Shown: positions 49,034-61,958 of the stretch, piece by piece
How positions within the stretch are numbered: the first letter of the stretch is position 1
How the letters are laid out: each line of letters starts with the position of its first letter
Source: Zonotrichia leucophrys gambelii
Taxonomy: Eukaryota > Chordata > Aves > Passeriformes > Passerellidae
Assembly: GCF_028769735.1 (NCBI RefSeq)
Contig: NC_088171.1
Location: 75,967,216-76,031,215 of the forward strand
Direction: 5' to 3'
DNA length: 64,000 nucleotides
The notes under the pieces: model-generated
What the model saw: only the letters and a program-made list of their open reading frames with translations
Told to the model about the DNA's origin: nothing
The model's database searches: none
Program-made: the position numbers and the translations under genes

Positions 49034-52000
49034 TAAGAATTTTTTTTCAGCAGATAATGAATAGCACTCTTCCTGCACATGCCTTGGGCACAGATGGAGC
49101 TCTGGGCTGAAGGAAGTGCAGTTTCCAGATGAAGGATGGAGAACAAACGCCATGAGACCCTGAGTCTTTGGCCTGCAAACTCTACTGCCAAATTTGAAAT
49201 TGACAAATTTTTAACCTCTTTTACTATGAAAATAAACTCTCCATTTTGAAAATTATTTAATTATGTGGAAGGATGTTTCTGATCCATGGCACCCCTTCTG
49301 AATCCTCTGTATGATACAGAGGCATTGGTCACAATCTCAGTAGCTGAGTTGTTGCCAAGGGGATAATTATGAGTAGATAATGACTCAGTACACCAATAGC
49401 TCACATACTGCCTGTACAGTCTTGGGAAAAAGTGGTTGTGAGAAGACAAAATAAGGAATGAAACTCAACATGTGATTAATATTATTTGTGTTTTGGCTTT
49501 TCTGAGACAGTGAAAAATGTCCTGTTAGTTAGATCAAAAGCATTACAGAAATATCCACATTGATTTATTTATTGCAAAAAAGTCATTAGACAGGAAGAAA
49601 GAAGGGGATTTTGGGGGGGATGGGAAATTTGGTTTGATTTGGCGGAGGAGTTGTTTGGGGTTGTTGTGTGTTTTAGGAGACTTTGGTGGGGGTTTTTTGC
49701 TTGATTTAGTTTTGGGGGTTTAGTCTTGGGTTTTGCTAATCTTCTCCTTTATAAATTTTCATAGTTTAAACATAATTTGTTTTCATCTGTGATTCTCTCT
49801 CATCTACATCATCATTAAATTTATTGTTGCTGTGGTCTTCTGACTTGTTTTTACAAAAAAAGCTTTGTCAGCTCACACAAAGAAAGTACCAAGACCATGT
49901 ACTGCATTATTAAAGAATTTTGTCTGAGAGGAAAAGGAGATACTATAATGCATGTTGTACTATAGGGCTGTTTATCATGAAAATTGGTAGAACATACAAG
50001 AGCCTGAACAATTTTGTTTCTCATTGAAATTAGCTGTACTGTAATAAGAGTTTAGACAGGTGATTTTTTTTTTTTTTGCCCAACCTATATTTTTATGTGT
50101 AAAAGCCTTGATATGTATGGAGATCATATGTATGCATTTATGGTGGGTTATGTCAAGAAGTAAAAAATTTCCTTTTGCTACATCTGCCTATGTCTTTCAT
50201 CATTAATAATCTTCCTACTGTAAGTTCCCTAATGGGTAGAATGGCATTTAGCTGTCTTCTAAGATTCTCAAGTAAACTTTCTCTTCCAAAACCAAAATCT
50301 ACAAGACTTCTGAAGACACAAGCTGAGTAAAGTCTTGATAAGATTCCTAAATTTGCATAAAGTAAGGGTATATTTAAGGGCAGCATTCCAAATCCATTGG
50401 AGTTGGTAGGTTATTCAGCAAATTTGGACTCTGAAGTCAGTAAATATTTTGCTGAGATTTTAATACTTTGTTTACCTTTTTGTGAATTCTTTACTGAGTC
50501 TTATGGTTCCTGGTGCTTCTGCTCCCCTGAACTGGTTAGAAAGGAAAATAAAACCTGGAATCCTGCAGAAGGTGTTCAGTTTCTCATAACAATAAATGTT
50601 CAGTTGACTAATTGTCTCTCTTTCACAAATGAATCCTGTTCTCTCCAGATGATTTTATGGCAGTGAGATGCCTAATGAAACAGAGTAAGAAATATACCCA
50701 CAAAGGTTTGGAGGAGGAAGAGAATGTGAACCATATTCTGTTTTAAAAATAAAGAAGCATTTGAAGTGTATCAGTAGGAACAGGCAAGAGAGAAAAATAG
50801 TACTGAATGAAAGTTGAATTGCTAGGAAGTTACCTCTAAGTGTTAACACTAAACTTGTTTTTGCCTTAGTTGGATTCTTATTTTTTTTACTACTGTACTT
50901 GGAATTGCCTTTAATGCTTGACATTAATTTGTCTCTACTATATTTTTGTTATATATTTCTACTAAGAGTACTGCAGAATTAATGGTATAGAGACCTTTAG
51001 TGAAACTACTTGTTAGAATCCTAAAATAAGTACAACATCTCACAGCCCATCACTTAAAATTCCTGTCTTGCCATATTAATGAGTCTCAGACAGCATTAAT
51101 CCACCGGGAGGACATGAGTCTCAAAAGCCCAAGTGCAGCATAAAGGAGATGGACGTTCGTTCGACTCTTAGAGCCCCATGGGACCTTACAGGTATAAACT
51201 TGGCTATAAATTAACAAGAAACTTTACTTGTCCTCAGGCTATCTGAAATCTATGAGAAGAGAAGTTTGTAGTGTTTTGAGGAAAAAAAACCCCAACACTC
51301 TAATGGATTGCCATTTGTTTAAAATCTGGCTATGGGACTGTGTTCTGTGTGCATACGCTATGGAATGTAATGTGAATTTAAGCCCACTGGCTATAGATTT
51401 TCATAGCAAGTCAACCATGCTTCTACACTGCTCAATACAGACCAACATATATTAAACAGCTACCTTGTGGATTATTTAGAGGGAGATTAATAGATAACCA
51501 TGCAAAACCTTTGCCTGAATATTAGTGAACCAAGATGTTCTGTTTTGCTTTTCTGCAGAATACAAGGAGTCTGAAACAGTCTATAACTTTCTTTTCTGGA
51601 AAAGAGGAAAAAAAGCATTAGAAAGCAGAATGAGGGATTTGTCTTGAGTGCTCAGATAAGTACTCTAGTATAACCCTCAATACCCTGCAAATGTTGACAA
51701 GTTTCTTCCTAAACCATTGTTTAGTAATCACATAGTACTGAATTATCAAGGGCCATCCAAAAAAAAAAGTCTTTTCAAAGCTGATGCTGTAAGATCAAAA
51801 TGTATTAGCTTCTTTTTAAAATTTGTTTTCTTCTGATGACTTTCTGTGCTTTTGTCCTCTGCCAGAAGCAAATCAGAAGCAATTCCAATTGACAGTAAAT
51901 CTGATGGCATATCAATAAAGAACAAAAGCACAAGAGGTTTCAGGTAAAACTAGATTGCTTCCACTCAGATAATTATCACTTGTCCATCAGAGCAAAACTT

Positions 52001-54449
52001 GCCCTACTTTTATGTTTCGTGAGTAGGACATTGGAATAGGACACTGTTCCATTGACTTTTTCCTGCGTTTTGGGCAAGTCACTTCCTTGTTATCATGAAT
52101 TACAAATATAATTACACTTAACTTCCCTTTTAGAGATAGGTAAAGAGAAAGTGCTATGTAGTTGTTTAGTTTTATTTTTGGATTCTAACCTTAAAAGCTG
52201 CTTCGTGTTGTATGAAACTGATTGCAAAACATGGGTAGTTTTATGGAAACTATCACAGAAATTTACCTGGAATCTAATACAGATTGTATATATGAATGCA
52301 GAAATAGGTAGAAGATGGCTTGATTTTTCTGTCTTTCTTTTCCCTTGGATGACCAGTTGAATTGGTAAACCAGATAAAAAGGATCAACATCAGTGGAGAT
52401 CCTGTACATTACAGCTGGATCTCTAACAATGAGACTTCTGAAATTTCTTTCATATTCTGTTTAAGGTATTGATTTGTAACTTGATTGTCTTAGGTTTGGC
52501 TCTGCAACACACATCTTGTATGAGTTTTGACAAGTTGTTTGGTTAAAATGTGCATGTGTTACATGGTTTACATTCATAAAATCATGATATTAATTTTTAT
52601 TTTTCTGTTTGTTGTACAACCCTTGTACTGCAACAGACAACACTGGTAAATAGGACACATGATTGTGAAGGACGCTCTTCTGAATTGAAATAGGGCAAGT
52701 GAATATAATCACGAGATTTCAGAAACCTGGTTTCTACCGGATCATCAGGCAGGAGTGATTATAAAGTACTTCTCCCTGAAAAGAGCATACACACCAGAAA
52801 AAAAGCTACAGAATCTGTTTTCCAGATTTCATAAAACTTTTCTTTTTAGAAAAATTTTTGTGGAAAGTTTCACATGTTGTATTTTTTCTATACAGTTTAT
52901 CTGTCACTAATTGAGGTATAGAAATTTAGAATATTAGTCAAGTTGTTCTGTAACTGGTTCTAGGTTTCTCTGCATTTTGATTAAGAAAAGCTCTATAACC
53001 GTGAGTTCTTGAAAGATTTAAATAGAAAACCAAGAATGTCTTGTAGTGCAAGCATAAAATATTTCCTGTTGTGAATGTCCCTTAGACTCTACTAAAGAAG
53101 TTAAAAAGCAATTGCCCAGCAGTATCTGTGACTGTTGGTCCTAATGTAGTCAGAGGAGATCAGCATAAATGAGCTCTATGAATATTCTCTAGTGAAGAAA
53201 ATTATTGCGAAATGAGTCTAAACTGCTGTCCTTTCCCTCAAAATACTCCAGTAGCTAGAAAAAATCCACAACTCTGATAGTCTGGATTCCTGGGAAAGAC
53301 GTGTTTAAAGCTAACAATAAAGAAAAAATGTAGATGCAGGATAATCTCTGTTTCCACATTAACACTCAGTATGGTTGACTAAGTAAGAAGTGGGGCTTCT
53401 CTTGCAATACTTAACACTGTTTATTCAAATAAACCTGTACAATATGTGAAGTGTACGCCATAATATAAAATACAGAAGAGATTTTTATGTTGTTCCTTTT
53501 GTATACATCACCTTCATAGTTTCTTTGGCCTTTGGTACAGATTACCTTTTAAATGGCTGTCATTTGCCTTCTAATACGCTCTGATGCTTTGACTTTCTAT
53601 TGTACTGGACAATTTTAAGTTGTGTAACACTAGTGAATGTAATGGTGATGTTGTCTTTGAGAATGGAAAAGCTCAGTAGTAACTCATACACCAAGTTTTA
53701 CCTTTTTTCTCTGAAATTTTGTCCACCTTGAACTGTGCATGGTAAAAGTTTGACCATCAAAATAAAACACAGATGTGGTAGAAGCCATCTCCAACATTTT
53801 GCATTCTAGTAGTGAGGTTTTGGCTTTTTTCCAATTCAAATGAGCACAGTTACTATTAGACCAAAAAAAAAAAAAACTGGTGAATCATAGCTTCATATCC
53901 TAGAGTGGTATATAATACATATTGAATTTCATTTGTACGCTGTATGCATATGTTTATTATGCTGAAAGCTGATTACCCAATTTCTTCTAAAGTCTTTGAA
54001 GGTGCTTTGCCAGCCCTTCCTGAAGTTTGTAAGCATATTGTTTTTGACAGTCAGGAGAGTTTGAGATTTCTGTATTAATTACTCTGTTTATATAAAAATG
54101 AGCTTTATAACATTTGTGTATTCCTATTATACGTATTTTAGAAATTACAGAGTAATTACAGCAATTGCCTAAACTGCATGTGGTGTCTGATTTAATTTAA
54201 TAAGATGCAGCTACATCATTTTTCACATCTCATAAAACTAAATATGTGAGACAGTGAAGTCATAATGAATGTTGTAACAGTATATAACACATAGAGTTCT
54301 AAAACTGTTATTAGTTTGCTTAATGGTAATTATTCATATAATTAAGAAAAAATTGTGTATTTGTCTCCACATGTAATGTGTAAAGTACGTGAATGGTTAT
54401 TACTTCTCACTTTGTTACTTTATGCAAAGAAATGCATGTTACTTTTTTC
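49034..54449. other. AT-rich noncoding stretch
   Basis: No gene is supported. A G-rich, G/T-biased tract lies at 49601-49736. A small cluster of CpGs in an otherwise CpG-poor area lies at about 51100-51170. No recognisable mobile element was seen. Confidence 0.5.
49601..49736 (+). repeat. G/T-rich tract with G-runs
   Basis: Several runs of three to seven G lie on the plus strand, separated by T-rich spacers. G-quadruplex formation is conceivable, but most spacers are long. Confidence 0.75.
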
Positions 54450-57400
54450 CTCCCATGTAGGGCAGAGCCTTTACCAGTATCAGTCTGGTAATATTAGCTC
54501 TAGCCTGTGGTAATGCATTTTAGTAAGCCAAAAGGGATGGCCATTTATCAGGCTTGACAAGTGGTGGCTGAATAATAACTTTCCTGTAATACAGACACTT
54601 TCCTGAATGTTTAAGTGCTGACGGTTTGAACATTACAGCTCACCAAATTTTAATTGATTTGAGGTTCCCTGATTCACTGACCTCTAAGTAAGTGCCAGAA
54701 CATCCTGGGGTTTTATTTTCTTTTAGTTGTCTATGCAGATGAATCTACAGTCAAGTATTTGGTACTCTAATGTCCTATAGATACCCCAGAAATGTATTTC
54801 CTGCTCAAATATGTAAAGCCTTCTCTGCACAAGAGACTCGCAATCCATACATCCAAAAATACAGGTTTTAGCTGTGTGTGAAGTACAGGAAATGTAAACA
54901 TTGCTTAGGAAGGGAAGTGCTTGAACAATGAGACATAATGTTTCTCAAGTCCTGTTTGCGTGACTTCGAAGTGTACGTTTTACAGCTTGAAAGTTTCAGA
55001 GTCAGGATGAAATTAGAGAATCTGGCAAGGATTTGAGCTAATTCTGCATAATTATTGCCAAAGTGTGACCGGCAGCCTGATCAATGTTTTCATTTTCCTC
55101 TCATGCTTCAGAGCCATAATTCAAGAGTTTGTCAGAGGGTCATGGAAGCTTGCAGCTATGTCCTTTAGGTCCTGAACCAAGAAATTTTGAGTTTTTTGGG
55201 GGTTTTTTTGTTGTGTTGTTTTGGGTTTTTTTTTAAGCTTTCTGCTTTACATGCACATAAATTCCCCAGCTATTCTGGGAATTTTCAACTTCTTGCCTTT
55301 TTTTCCTCATTTTGATTTCAAGACATGTAGGCAGTCCTCCACTTAATTTCAAGGAGAAATTAAAATCTCTTCTGTGCTCTGTGACCATATAGGAAGCATT
55401 GTAGTGACGAATACTTCCTACTGATCAAAAAATATGAGCAAAAAAGACATTTTGTTTTCTGTTTCAGAGTAATCACTCAAAAATTGTGCTTTCTTCAAAG
55501 ACACCAGTGAAAGATGAAAAAAATCACAAAAATAAATTAAGGAATGTGTTTATATTTTCGTGTTGTATGTTATTTTCTTGTATGCCATCATTTGTGTTTG
55601 GAAAAGGCATTTTATATTATGTTTTCCATTTAAATTGCAGTGATCTGTAAGGTTTTCTCTGGAGGGTTCTTGACCTTGTTCTTCATGTGAGACACTTCAA
55701 AGTCAATTATAGGCATTTGGGCAATAAATGAGGGCGCTAAATATTGCCATTTCATTCATCTAAAGAGCCAGGTAAAGGAAATATGGCAAATAATATAAAT
55801 TTTGCTTTGTATTCTTACTTAAGATATAATAGTTTTAGAAATTATTAGAAGAAACACATTCGAAAAGAATCGATAAGAAGTGCTCATTATATATGACTTT
55901 TCATTGCTGCTTTCTGGAGAATGGTGCAGTCTTCTTCAGGTCTTCAAAGGATGAAATATTCCAAGGATGACAATATTCACAAAGACCAGCCAGTTACACA
56001 GAAAATTCTTACACTGATAAACAAGAAGCTATTATAATGGCGAGTACCCAAAATAAAACAAAACCGCAATTTAGAAATTTAGATATTCCTGCAGTGCATG
56101 AAACTTTTCCTAGCTGCATAAATACTTTACTCAACAGAACTGCTTTCGTTATTTGTCTGCTTTGCCAGATACTCATGCTGTTTAATGAGTTAATGTGTAT
56201 ACTCATGACATTTATCATTAACGAAGCGAATCACTACAGAATATATATAAATATATATGCATACATATAATGGAATAGGTGAGCTGTTATATGCGTTCCA
56301 GATATGAGAAAAGTACTTTCAGATTCTTCTTTTCCTGTGTATTAATATACTTTGGCTTGAATTGTAGTGGTTTTTGGCTTTTTTTTTTTCCTGACAACAA
56401 CTGAGTGCTGTGTGTGCTGAGATTGTGTAGTAAAATTCACACAGGACTGGAGTAGTTCAATAGCTGACTTCATGATACAGTAAGTCGTAATTTAAGTCTA
56501 TTTGGTATTTACCTACCACTGGAGAAGGGTCCAAGGCAGGCAGTTTCATTTCTTGTCATTCAGCAAGGGGCTCAGGAATGAGTTGGATCTCTGTGAGGTG
56601 AGATAAGTTGAACTTCTGTAATCACTCACAACTGGAAAGTAAATAAGAATGATGTTCATTCTTATTAAAGTACTGCACACAGTGGTTTTTACATTTTTAT
56701 ACACAAAATATGTCAAAGAGAAAAAGAAATAGGTGGTGGGGAAAAAATGCGTATTTTATTGCTGATTTTTCCCAACTGTTAGTGTGCTGGACAAATAATG
56801 CGAAAAACTCCGAGTATATAACTAAATATATGTTTAAAAATCTGTTTTCAATTCTCTCTTTTAAAGCTACCTGATCTGGCCCAATCCTAAAGACCATGTA
56901 TTTTAACTAGGTAAATAAAATATATTCAAAAATAGAGTGAGTTCCAGGGATGTAAGCACAGGCGTATTTTTAATTACTCTTTTTAATTTTTTTTCTTATG
57001 CTATAGTAACCAATTTAATCTCTACATACTATATGATATGTACTATATATGTGTACATGTGCTTGTAATATACTGATAGTACTGTTTATAATTTTAATTT
57101 ATACACTATATACTCTTATTGATCCAAAACAGCTTCCATTTTGAGTGTGGAGATGTATTGGGACAAATCATGAGTTCCTTAATCAGGAAATTTTTGACAG
57201 TGAAGTGACTTTACGCTGAAGATTTCTCTATGTATTTAGACAAATATTATTGCACTTTTTAAAGACTCTTGAAAAGGTCTTTAAGTCACTGTCCAAAGGT
57301 GTAAAAGTCACTGACCCAATGATTGAATGGAAAAAATGTCAATGTTGCTGTCTTAGTTGTATTCTTTTTAATGTGTGAAATAATTTTATTCTGTTTTTGA

Positions 57401-60400
57401 GAAAACAGATTGCCTAAATTTGTTTCATGTGCTAGAAGTTCATAAAAAGAATCATTAACACTTTACTTTGCGAAAGATGATAACACTGAATTCAACTTTT
57501 CCAACAGGGATGCTATCCTGCTATATTTTTTGAAATGATTTAATGAGCTCCAGCACTATTTTTCAAACTGAGTTCAGATTCTATTTCATCTGTGAAAATT
57601 GGTAATTTGTGGTAACATAACAAATAAAGTTGTAAATAAATTGCATACCCCAGCTTTTCGTTTTGGTCATAACAATATCAAATACTGCACCAAGAGCAAT
57701 GTCATATCTTAGCAGCCTCGATGTAAACATCCCAACAAGTTCCTTTTTGTCTGACCTTTCAGAAGCTGGTAGGTTTCCTATACCTTTTATATATACTTAT
57801 ATTCTATAAGTATTAATAAGTAGGGGAAAAAAAACAAGGAAGAATTTATTCTGCTCTCTGGAAATGAGGTTGGAAGGCTGTGATTTCTTTTTTTCCAACC
57901 TACAACTAGTCCAGAAATATTTTTCTCATACTCTTAAGGAAAAAAGGGGAAAAAAAATCACTGAAATTGAGAGTAAGCACAGTTTCATGCAAGTAACATT
58001 TTCTGAAGTTTTATGTGTGATAACTCTTCCTCCATAGCTAAATCTCATTCCCTCATAGGGGATAGAAAAAGAAGAGCAATGAGGTCTCTTGTCTCACTGG
58101 ACTGTGACAGTGCCTCAGGAAGCTGATGCACATTCTGATATGCACTTCTTGCTCTGCCCCTGATGTGCCTTCACACTGGAATGAGGGGACAGAGTGCACA
58201 GTTAGTGCGCATTTTGGTTAACCGCCCAATTCTGAGCCCCTTTTGAGGATGTCTTTATTCATTTGCAATCTGGCATGCACAACCTGATCCCTTTTTCTAT
58301 TCTCTTCCTCCCTCAGAGTATCTTCTAGGGGTCAGGCTGTTCCTTTCTGCTGGAGTGGCTCTTCACTGCTAAAAGATTTTTCACAGAAAAATGGTGTTAG
58401 CTCTGCAGTGTTGCCAAAAATTAGGACATTGTGAAAAAAGGGTGGGATTTGAGATCTCACTGAATTGTTTAGATGCTGTTCAGCTTGCTGGGATACTCTT
58501 TTTTAGCTCCTGTTTAGAGATTACATAATTCTACAGACCCATGAATGATCTGGTAACAGATATGCTGTTTGTAAACTCCAGATGTTTTATAACACAGGAA
58601 CAAAATACTTTGTTAAGAAAAGAACATACTAGTTAGATAACAGCACTCAAATAGGCTTCTTTGTTCTTCTCCATTTGTAAGTGGAATGACCACATAGTCT
58701 AAACCTCAACTCCTTCCTAGTCCCTGATTTTATAAATAATACTTAGAATGTTAGAATTTAACATTGTACATAGGCCAGGAGAGATTTGTTTAGGCAGTGG
58801 TCTGGAAAGAATCAAAATTTTATGGTTTTTACCATAAGAATAGAACTAGTCTCTAGGCTTGGGATGAAACAGTTCCACTGATGGTAGCTCTATTAGGCAG
58901 CAGTCTCACTCATTTTGTCTTCATCTGAATGTAAAACTGAATACCAACATCCTGAGCTGAGATGACAGCTTGACTTTGGTGGGTAGACAATGTATTTTTC
59001 TACCAGAATTTTTTTCTTGATGTTCAGCTACACCCTCAAAGAGAAATTTTTGAAAAGCAGAGAAGAAAACATAAGGATTCTTGACTGTAGAGGTTAGGTT
59101 TGTTTTTATACTCTCAAAATGCTAGGAAGATGCATATGCTTTTAAAAATCATTACCTGTCAGGAGAAAAAATGCTCTTTTCATCTCTTTGTGTGAGCTAC
59201 CTTTTTTTTGTTTTGAGGTGTAGAATGATGCGACTAATGGAGAGCAGGGCAAGGTCTGGCATGGGTATTAAAGGCCATTGTTGTCATAGGTTAGCAGATG
59301 ATAAGAATTATGACTATACAGGGATAATTGTAAAACCTTGGTTTCCTTCTTACCCCTTTCCCCAAACTAATCACAGAATCTGTCTTGTTTTTTCTAATCT
59401 CCTTATGAGAAAGTACAAAAGCTGAAGCCAGTAAAGCAGGAAGCTTTAGCTTATCAATTTGACAATTTTCAATTGAAAAATGAAACTATATACATGAAAA
59501 TTGAACTTTAACTACCATGAAATATCTGTAGTAATAGACAGTAGTATCAAGAGACTATATGCTAGGTTGGTTTTCTGGTGAGTACCAGATAGGTAAATTG
59601 ATTAATTGTGGGTGTTTGTTGGCTTGGGTTTTTTTTCTTATTATATTTACATTATTATTTCCATTTATATATTTTAATAGACTATTTTGTTTTTCACATC
59701 CTCCTTATTTCCATAGAAGAAGAGCTGAGAGCATTTTAAAAGTGTGCCAAAGAAAGCAATAAAAAAAAAAATGCAGTTTCTTTTAGATGATTTCTTTTTT
59801 GTTAAGTTTTGTCATAGTTTTTCTAGAGATACTAGAAGAAATAAAATTATTCTGCCTAAATATAATGGAGCTGATAAGTATATAGCATTTAATACAGCAA
59901 TTGGGGGTTCAGGACAAGCAGTTAGAAAGCTTGAATAATGGAGCATCATTTCAGAATTAGATTGGGTAACTGGAAGTCAGAGTTGCTACACTTGTCTTTC
60001 TTGGAGATACTGGATAAAATGCTTAAACTTGCTTAATTCTTAAACTAATTATTTATCGAAATGATACTTTGCTTCTTTGCTGACTATTGAGACATGCATG
60101 TAATAATTTGAGAACTTAAGATGGAAGACTTCCCTCTTCCCTTTGCCCTTGCCTCCCCACAAGTTTATTCTCTCTCTCAAAAACTAGTGTTATTGTAGTG
60201 ATTATTCTTGGATTTTTACATGCCTCAAAGAAATCTGATTTTAATGAAAACCTGATCCTTTTCTTAATCTTATTTTTTATAAATTCAGCCTGTGTTCCAC
60301 CAAAAGTGCCTTGGCTCTAAAGGCTGGTTATTGGCAGTAGTGCTATTCATCATGTATATTTCAAACAGTACATAACTAAGGTTATTCTGGCTGCACTTGC

Positions 60401-61703
60401 ACATGCTGATGGATGGCTGAACTGACCAGGTGTGGATTAGACATAATTTTGGAGGCTGAAAAGGTAACAAACAGCTTCCAGTTAACAGATAAGCTATTAA
60501 AAGCATGATACCTGGCCTGAAAGCAGATGTTGCTATTGGAAGACAGAGGGGAAAACACAAGTGTTTTCCAGTGTGGTTCTTCTGCCTAAATTGAAGTGCT
60601 TGATGCACTCTTTGATCTCTTCTGTTAATTCACTTGGGTATAAGAGCCTTGTCTTTAGTACATTCAACAACGTGGAAATCTACCAAAGGCAGCAAGATGA
60701 ATATTAAGTATTCCATTCCTAACACTGGACTCAGATGAATGAAGATAGGTACAGACTTTCCATCTTCTGAGAAGGAAATCGTTATTGTCTTGTCCAGAAT
60801 CTGGACAGAATGCTGTCTTACTTTCTTACTTCAACTTTCTTTTTTTGCTTGGTGATAACTGGTTAAATAGAATGGAAATACTTTGTAGTGATAGCTTACA
60901 TTCTTGATTTTTTTTTTTTTTCCCACAACAGGGAATTGTGAAAAGTTGTAGCTCTTTTAGGAATAAATGCAACTTGAGAAATAAGAGCAGCTCTGAAAAA
61001 GTCTATCTGCAAGATGTAACCTATTACAGATCCAGTTGCATTGCAAAAGTCAAGTTCCTGATGGATCTATTCAAAACAGTTAAATAAACATCTACTATAC
61101 CTGGGACATTGGAGAGGGCAAAGGTTCTAAACACTTTAAAATTTGATAAAATTTTGCATTCTTTATTTAACAGTTTGGAATTTACTTGAAATTTACTTGG
61201 AATTTTTTACAATTGAAAACAAGAAAGAACCTCACCTGATATAAGCTGGCATGATTTCACTGAAGCCAGACAACACAGTGCTTGAAGCAGCTGAGGAACT
61301 GACTGCTGCTTTCAGAATGGAGGCTGGTCTTTATTCTGCCACTTTCTATAATTATTAATTTATTTAAATCTAAGCAGCTCTATTACACTGCTTATTGGAA
61401 CTAGAATGTGTAACTCATTTATTACCTAAAGTACTTTTTGGTCAAAGGGGGAAGAGGGCAGCAATTTTCTGTGCAGATGGCAGAAGTACTGTTCTGTACA
61501 GTGGAATGGAGTGGAGTGTATCTATTAATCTCATCTAAAGAAGCAGACAGTGAAGAGCTTCAGTTCTGTGGCAGCCTAACCATTAACAGCATCCCAAACT
61601 TGATTTTATTTCTTTACTTTTTTGGACTGAAAACACTGGGGCTGAGATTTATTATGTCATTGTCGTCTCTGCCTTTCCTCTGTCTCATCTGTATTCTTTA
61701 CAG
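54450..61703. other. Noncoding stretch, possible conserved blocks
   Basis: No gene is supported. 54450-54720 and 54900-55170 are even in composition and lack repeat signatures. A G/T tract lies at 55190-55236, and TA-rich patches at 56240-56270 and 57030-57120. From 61640 the pyrimidine content rises toward the splice-acceptor-like site at 61703. Confidence 0.5.
55190..55236 (+). repeat. G/T-rich low-complexity tract
   Basis: T runs separated by GGGGG and GGG, like the other G/T tracts in the window. Confidence 0.8.
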
Positions 61704-61958
61704 AGTCTATAAACATGGGCTGTCAGCAAGCTAAACCTGTCAGATTTCCACTTCCCCCCTCCTCCGCCCGCTACTATGCTGCCCGTGGAGCAGCCCCGCA
61801 CATCTCACCCTCACTGTGATTCTCATGATCACATCTCATTCATCACCGTGGCTCCAAACTCAGCTCAACACACTAGAAAAAAAGGTCAGGGATATGAAAG
61901 GAAAAGAGAAATAAACAAGTACCCAGCGGAAGCCGTTGAGCTACAGGAGACGTGGGAG
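61704..61958 (+). other. Candidate spliced exon (5' coding or noncoding)
   Basis: A long pyrimidine tract ending 'tgtattctttacag' immediately precedes 61704. 'gggag' followed by gtaaga at 61959 is a near-consensus donor. The 255-bp interval has about nine CpGs, well above its surroundings. No frame is open across the whole interval: the frame starting at 61704 has TAA at 61710-61712. An ATG at 61776 (A at position -3) then opens 61 codons in that frame, running exactly to the donor in phase 0. The encoded peptide starts MLPVEQPRTSHPH and ends in a basic then acidic stretch (ERKREINKYPAEAVELQETWE split over two segments). I do not recognise it. It could be a first coding exon preceded by a 5'-UTR exon, a lncRNA exon, or a chance combination of splice-like signals. 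Confidence 0.35.

Noticed and set aside
51150..51180. 'gttcgttcgactc', reminiscent of a tRNA T-arm
   Set aside because: No matching A box, acceptor stem or cloverleaf pairing could be built around it.
60285..60608. 107-codon minus-strand frame
   Set aside because: Composition is unremarkable and no family is recognised.
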